A DNA stretch of 64,000 nt, from NCBI RefSeq assembly GCF_005155025.1, contig NZ_CP039731.1, positions 310,001-374,000 on the forward strand, read 5' to 3'. Positions 60,149 through 64,000 of this stretch are shown here, piece by piece. How positions within the stretch are numbered: position 1 is the first letter of the stretch; each line of letters begins with the position of its first letter. The notes under the pieces are model-generated. The model did no database searches. It had not been told where the DNA came from and saw nothing but the letters and a program-made list of their open reading frames with translations. Origin of the DNA: Aquitalea aquatilis (GTDB taxonomy: Bacteria; Pseudomonadota; Gammaproteobacteria; Burkholderiales; Chromobacteriaceae). The position numbers were made by a program, and so were the translations under genes.

Positions 60149-61225
60149 ATGCGCAAAACAATATTATTTCTTGCAGCCTTGCTGCTGGCCGCTTTCTGGC
60201 TTGGACCAATCCACGCCCGCTGCGCACCATGGACAATCAGTTCCTCGCCCGCAAACGGGGCCCTGTTCATGATTACGGATACCAAAAGCGGTATCGCCAG
60301 CAACCAACCCAACTTCACCGCCATCAGCGGCTGGTCCAGTAACCGCCTGGTCTCCCCCCTAGGCATGTGTGATCTATACGGTGCATATTGGATTCAGGAC
60401 GGGACAACATCCCCGCTGGGGCTGACCGCAAGCGGGATGAGTAGCGCAGTGGGAAACTATAACGAAAGCGGCGTCAACTATCCGGTTTACCCCAGCTCGG
60501 TACCGGGCATCGGTTTCATCATCAAACACAGCATCGTCAACCCGGCCAGCGCCACCGTTCCCGGCGGCAGTACCATCAGCTTCACACCGACACCCAGCCA
60601 GATGAGTTTCAATAGCTATATTGCCGGCAAGCTGATCAAAACCGGTGATATCGGCAATGTGAATGTCTCTGTCATTAGTCTGTCAGTCGCCTATACCCTA
60701 ACCTATACCGGTCGTTTCCCTGCGGAGATCAGCACAGCCAGTAGCGGTGGCACAGGCACTGCCAGCGGTAACTACACCATCCAGAACGTCAGTTGCAGCG
60801 TCAACACCAGCTCCCTGCAAATCGCACTCGCGGGCGTCGCGCCGACAGACCTGCCCAGCCTCAACAGTACTGCCAAGCCGACGCCATTCAATCTGGGGCT
60901 GACTTGTCCAAGCAGCACCAGCATGGCGATTTACATGACGCTGACTGACAACAGCAATCCCGGCAATACCGGTAATCTGCTGAGTCTTAGCCTAGGCTCC
61001 AGTGCCAGCGGGGTCAACTTGCAGATTTTGCGCAATAGCGGCACCCCCACCCTGGTCAACTTTGGCCCGGACTCCAGCGTGGCGGGCAACCTCAACCAGT
61101 TGCTGATGGCAACCGGGGCCACCGGCAGCCAGTCCTTTCCCTTTCTGGTCCGTTACATCCGCACCGGTACGCTGACCGGCGGCTCCGTCAACGGCCTAGC
61201 CACCTTCACCATGAGCTATCAATAA
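60149..61225 (+). CDS. fimbrial adhesin-like protein
   Basis: A 358-residue secreted protein. A signal peptide ends near residue 23 (GPIHA). Residues ~25-200 form a lectin-like N-terminal domain with a YPSSVPGIGFIIK motif. Residues ~215-358 form a pilin domain that begins with cysteine in QNVSCSVNTSS, has a partner cysteine in LGLTCPSS, and ends with an alternating beta-strand TFTMSYQ. The two-domain plan is that of type 1 fimbrial tip adhesins (FimH-like). No chaperone, usher or major pilin gene is beside it, so it is an orphan here. The upstream region is AT-rich. A related gene starts at 63280. Confidence 0.75.
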   Translation: MRKTILFLAALLLAAFWLGPIHARCAPWTISSSPANGALFMITDTKSGIASNQPNFTAISGWSSNRLVSPLGMCDLYGAYWIQDGTTSPLGLTASGMSSAVGNYNESGVNYPVYPSSVPGIGFIIKHSIVNPASATVPGGSTISFTPTPSQMSFNSYIAGKLIKTGDIGNVNVSVISLSVAYTLTYTGRFPAEISTASSGGTGTASGNYTIQNVSCSVNTSSLQIALAGVAPTDLPSLNSTAKPTPFNLGLTCPSSTSMAIYMTLTDNSNPGNTGNLLSLSLGSSASGVNLQILRNSGTPTLVNFGPDSSVAGNLNQLLMATGATGSQSFPFLVRYIRTGTLTGGSVNGLATFTMSYQ

Positions 61226-61271
61226 CAGGAGCTGCCGCTTGCAGTAAGCTGCATGCCGTAGTTGAAAATCA

Positions 61272-61293
61272 AAGAGGCCCTTATGGGCCTCTT
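61272..61293 (-). terminator. terminator between adhesin-like and binding-protein genes
   Basis: Stem AAGAGGCCC / GGGCCTCTT with loop TTAT, between convergent genes. The TTTGATTTTC tail on the minus strand suits the binding-protein gene best. Confidence 0.8.
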
Positions 61294-61327
61294 GTACTGA
61301 TACGGTTCAACTTGCCGGGGCTAACAC

Positions 61328-62224
61328 TCAGCGCCGCTTCCACCACCAGCTGGTATCCGGCCTGGCATTACCCGGCGGCAACTCGGTATTGTTTATCGGC
61401 GTAGTCTGCCAGCCATTTTCGGCCAGCAGCCGCAGGGCATCGGCATGGCTACGCAGGAACAGTTCCTTGAAGCTGCCATCGCGCTCGGCCATTTTCAGGC
61501 CCTGCAGCACACGTCTGGCCAATGGCTTGTTTTCCTTGCTCACCCAGAAATAGACAGGAAAAGGGAAATAGACCGCCTTGCTTTTCTCCAGCGTCAGCCC
61601 TGGGTAGCGCGGCAGCTGTTCCTTCATTTCGCTGCCCACCTCGTTCAGCCCGCGCGGAAAAGCATCGAAACGCCCGGCTGCCAGCATCTCGAACAGGCTT
61701 TCATAGCCAATGGATGGCTGCACTTCGTAACCGTTGTTTTTCATGATGAGGTAATCAGCCCACTGGCTGTTGAGGCCCAGGCGGACACCGGCACGGAATT
61801 GCTGTGGGGTCATGCCCTTGAAGATGGGCAGGTCGTCCTTGCGCACAAAAAACACCCGGTAGCCAATGATGCCCTTGAGGATATCCATGCGTACCGGCTG
61901 CAGCAGCTGTTCCCGCTGCGCATTCGGCGCAAAGGCAAGCACGTCCACCTTGCCCGTGCTCAGCAGCTGTTCCGCCCGCCATTGCGTTACCTTGTCGTTC
62001 AGCGGCACCAACTCGTAGTGATGGTGATCGACTTTTTCCACATGGTCCAGCGCCAGTTTGAGCAAGGCCCAGCGATAGGTATAGATGCTGCCACTGGGGT
62101 AATAACGAATCACGTTATCTGCCGCCTGGGCCGGTACGGCACCCAGCAGGCAGATTAGCGCCAGCAGCCGCTTACACCATGGGTGCCGGCAAGAGAGAAG
62201 CTTGGAAAGTCTGGATAATGGCAT
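61328..62224 (-). CDS. periplasmic substrate-binding-like protein
   Basis: A 298-residue exported protein with a long signal peptide (to about VPAQA, residue 35) and a bacterial extracellular solute-binding family 3-like fold. Recognisable parts are VDVLAFAPNAQREQLL and IGYRVFFVRKDDLPIF, then SLFEMLAAGRFDAFPRG. No ABC permease or ATPase genes are adjacent. Such orphan proteins in Betaproteobacteria may feed a remote transporter or a signalling receptor. The ATG at 62224 was chosen to give the signal peptide. The ligand is unknown. Confidence 0.75.
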   Translation of the reverse strand: MPLSRLSKLLSCRHPWCKRLLALICLLGAVPAQAADNVIRYYPSGSIYTYRWALLKLALDHVEKVDHHHYELVPLNDKVTQWRAEQLLSTGKVDVLAFAPNAQREQLLQPVRMDILKGIIGYRVFFVRKDDLPIFKGMTPQQFRAGVRLGLNSQWADYLIMKNNGYEVQPSIGYESLFEMLAAGRFDAFPRGLNEVGSEMKEQLPRYPGLTLEKSKAVYFPFPVYFWVSKENKPLARRVLQGLKMAERDGSFKELFLRSHADALRLLAENGWQTTPINNTELPPGNARPDTSWWWKRR

Positions 62225-62350
62225 GTGTCCCGTCCTGTGCTGCCTTAGCTTACGCAGACAATATGAAAGTTCATTGATGTCTGCATAAGGGGCAGTCTGT
62301 CTCCCCAGCATACTGCAGCACAGGGGAATGACAAGTTTGATAAAGCGACG

Positions 62351-62384
62351 GAGCTATGCGTAAAAGAGCTATGCGTAAAAGAGC
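62351..62384. repeat. 15-bp tandem duplication
   Basis: GAGCTATGCGTAAAA occurs twice in direct succession, followed by GAGC of a third copy. It is non-coding, upstream of the binding-protein gene. Confidence 0.9.
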
Positions 62385-62462
62385 GGGGGCGGAATAGCGC
62401 CTGAGGATGATAAGACGCGGCCAGGACAGGATGCGCAGCCCGATGCCGCGGATCCCCTGCGC

Positions 62463-62693
62463 TCAGTGCTGCTCTGCGGGAAAGGACATTTTCTGTACCG
62501 CCAGGCAGGCCGCCGGACGCAGCTCTGCGGCTTCCCCCTGCTCCACGGCCTGCGCCAGCCGCTGGCGCATGGCTGGCGCCCAGAAGCGCTGCAGATGGCT
62601 GGCAATTTCCGCTGCGGCTTCTTCCTCACTGCAATCTGCGCTGAAAAAATCGCTGATCTGATTGGCCATCTTCACCAGTTGTAGCGGGTTCAT
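62463..62693 (-). CDS. fdsD: formate dehydrogenase delta subunit
   Basis: A 76-residue protein starting MNPLQLVKMANQISDFF and containing EIASHLQRFWAPAMR, the pattern of FdsD, the small delta subunit of soluble NAD-dependent formate dehydrogenases. Its ATG overlaps the fdsA stop in the original frame (ATGA), showing past coupling. The frame itself is intact. Because the fdsA remnant next to it is truncated and frameshifted, the gene is probably no longer functional in context unless another fds copy exists elsewhere. A single inserted base makes it look fused to FdsA. Confidence 0.8.
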   Translation of the reverse strand: MNPLQLVKMANQISDFFSADCSEEEAAAEIASHLQRFWAPAMRQRLAQAVEQGEAAELRPAACLAVQKMSFPAEQH

Positions 62694-63059
62694 TGCACAC
62701 TCTCCCCACGCCCCTGCCGCAGCAGTTCCTGTTGCTGACGGCTGAAATGGCGGTAGCGCTGCTGCCATTCCGACGGCTGGTTGACCTTGATGATTTCCAC
62801 GGCCGTGACCTTGGTATTCCGGGCAATTGGTAGCCCAGTCGGAATTATCGGTGGTGATGACATTGGCCCCGGATTCCGGGAAATGGAAGGTGGTGTACAC
62901 CACCCCGGCGGCCACCCGTTCGCTTACCTTGGCGCGCAGCACTGTCTGGCCGGCTCGGCTGGCCACGCCCACCCAGTCGCCATCGACAATGCCACGATTT
63001 TCCGCATCTGCCGGGTGAATCTCCAGCCGGTCTTCCTCGTGCCAGGCCACGCTTTCAGC
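62690..63059 (-). pseudogene. fdsA: 3' remnant of formate dehydrogenase alpha subunit (fdsA), frameshifted
   Basis: Only the molybdopterin-dinucleotide-binding C-terminus survives: AWHEEDRLEIHPADAENRG, then VVYTTFHFPESGANVITT and SDWATNCPEY. After NCPEY one extra base at 62813-62814 shifts the frame. Removing it restores KVTAVEIIKVNQPSEWQQRY and a stop at 62690 overlapping fdsD. Upstream of about 63059 similarity fades into AT-rich DNA with an in-frame stop at 63150-63152. At least 800 residues of the usual ~950 are missing. A sequencing error could explain the shift but not the truncation. Confidence 0.82.
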
Positions 63060-63279
63060 ATTAACATCAGCACAGCGATAGCCTACGTGGTAGTGAAAAT
63101 TCCAATTAGTTTCTAGGGAAATTCCTATATGAAAAATCGTAAATCTACACTATTTTGAGTAATAACTGTTGCTACCTTTAGCCAACACATAACTTTCCTG
63201 ATACTCAATCAGAAAAAAAATTAATCTAGACTACACAATTCTTAGCAATTATATGAAATCACAAAATAGAAAGGCGAAG

Positions 63280-64000
63280 ATGAAATATCTTAGACGAACT
63301 CTTAATATACGAATAATCTACAATATAACATTCGCCATTTTATTCATCACCACTCTCGGCATCAGCACTGCGCATGCTGACAATTCGAGCTACCCTAATT
63401 GTACCGGTGGCGGCACGCCCGACATAATATTGAATCTACCGGCCACGATCAATATTGCAACGCTACCTGCCAATACCCCCACGATCACACCGGTTACAGA
63501 CTGGTTCAGTGTGAGCGCACTATCATATACTGGTTGCAAAGCCATATCAGGAAATAACATTGCCTATCAGGCAGCTCTTGCTGGAAGCGGCGGTCCCAAT
63601 CCAAGCCACAACGACAACGGCATGTCATATGACATCTACCCCTTTGTCAGCGGAATTGGGATAATCATGTCAGTACAAAATATAGAATCAGGAAACAGCC
63701 CGGCACCATTACGAAATGGAAATACCCGAGTCAATTTACCCATAACAAATAACGGTAATTTTAATACCATATATCGCGCCAGACTTATCCGATACAACTT
63801 AACTACAAACAGTGGTGAAATTTATATCCCCCAGAGATATCTGATCCATGGACAGGACTGGATGTATAATTACAACTCAGCAAGCGGTGCATACACACAC
63901 GTCCAAAGGTTATATACATCACCGACAACAATCAAGATACAAACCGCCAGCTGCACTCTGAACACCAGCAATATTAATGTTCAACTACCCAATATGCTGC
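63280..64000 (+). CDS. fimbrial adhesin-like protein, partial at window end
   Basis: The frame runs off the window after 240 codons. It starts MKYLRRTLNIRIIYNITFAI with a signal peptide to about AHA (residue 34). AAAGG precedes the ATG at 63280 (another ATG at 63253 lacks a ribosome site). The N-terminal domain has a YPFVSGIGIIMS motif matching YPSSVPGIGFII in the gene at 60149. The pilin domain begins at QTASCTLNTSNINV. The two proteins are therefore paralogues. Codon use and base composition are clearly more AT-rich than the neighbourhood, a sign of recent transfer. The 160 bases upstream are AT-rich with no other gene. Confidence 0.75.
   Translation, partial: MKYLRRTLNIRIIYNITFAILFITTLGISTAHADNSSYPNCTGGGTPDIILNLPATINIATLPANTPTITPVTDWFSVSALSYTGCKAISGNNIAYQAALAGSGGPNPSHNDNGMSYDIYPFVSGIGIIMSVQNIESGNSPAPLRNGNTRVNLPITNNGNFNTIYRARLIRYNLTTNSGEIYIPQRYLIHGQDWMYNYNSASGAYTHVQRLYTSPTTIKIQTASCTLNTSNINVQLPNML

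Overview
The window looks like the chromosome of a GC-rich betaproteobacterium. The closest fit is Neisseriales, family Chromobacteriaceae (the Aquitalea / Chromobacterium / Vogesella group). This rests on gene style and operon layout (an aspS-DUF502-fmdB run, fabI-pta-ackA, a complete isc operon, an N-acyl-D-amino-acid operon) and on an rRNA operon ordered 16S-tRNAIle-tRNAAla-23S-5S. No database search was possible, so the genus is an inference.

Layout. 1-4.3 kb: a secreted DUF3313-like protein, a PsiF-repeat protein, a C-rich heptamer tandem array, a FadR-type GntR regulator and a CynX-like MFS transporter lying between two fold-back intergenic repeats. 4.3-8.1 kb: a YbbA/YbbP-type ABC exporter divergent from the esterase tesA. 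8.1-10.6 kb: two overlapping membrane diguanylate cyclase genes. 10.7-14.8 kb: a peroxiredoxin, a small ribbon-helix-helix-like protein with a palindrome at its promoter, and fmdB-DUF502-aspS. 15.0-18.0 kb: fabI-pta-ackA. 18-25.2 kb: housekeeping genes rpsT, murJ, queF, rluA, alaX, parE, rppH. 25.6-29.7 kb: puuA-puuB-like polyamine genes and pssA. 29.8-35.3 kb: a complete rRNA operon on the minus strand with promoter, boxA, processing stems and terminator. 35.4-38 kb: trxA, a CHMI-family isomerase coupled to a stand-alone RlmK-type rRNA methyltransferase, and coaD (TTG start). 38.1-44.2 kb: dppABCDF peptide importer. 44.3-45.4 kb: a FabH-like long-chain ketoacyl synthase. 45.7-51.5 kb: iscRSUA-hscBA-fdx-iscX with an IscR-type operator. 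51.6-53 kb: gst and udk. 53.4-60 kb: an operon for N-acyl-D-amino acids (PLP deaminase, GntP permease, RpiR regulator, D-aminoacylase, RidA, PfkB kinase). 60-64 kb: an accessory region with two related orphan fimbrial-adhesin-like genes (the second AT-rich and cut by the window end), an orphan periplasmic binding protein, and the decayed 3' end of a formate dehydrogenase operon.

How it works together. Most of the window is core metabolism and information processing. The isc operon is self-contained (regulator, desulfurase, scaffold, carrier, chaperone pair, ferredoxin, IscX) and autoregulated. The D-amino-acid operon forms a plausible import-deacylate-deaminate route with imine clean-up. The dpp operon appears tuned by a stem-loop that favours the binding protein.

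The least ordinary parts are the 60-64 kb accessory region (fdsA remnant with a single-base insertion that creates a false FdsA-FdsD fusion, beside an AT-rich adhesin gene), the two fold-back elements around the MFS gene, the G-quadruplex-prone heptamer array, and several candidate operators not previously tied to their genes. I found no CRISPR array, prophage, insertion sequence or obvious new defence system.
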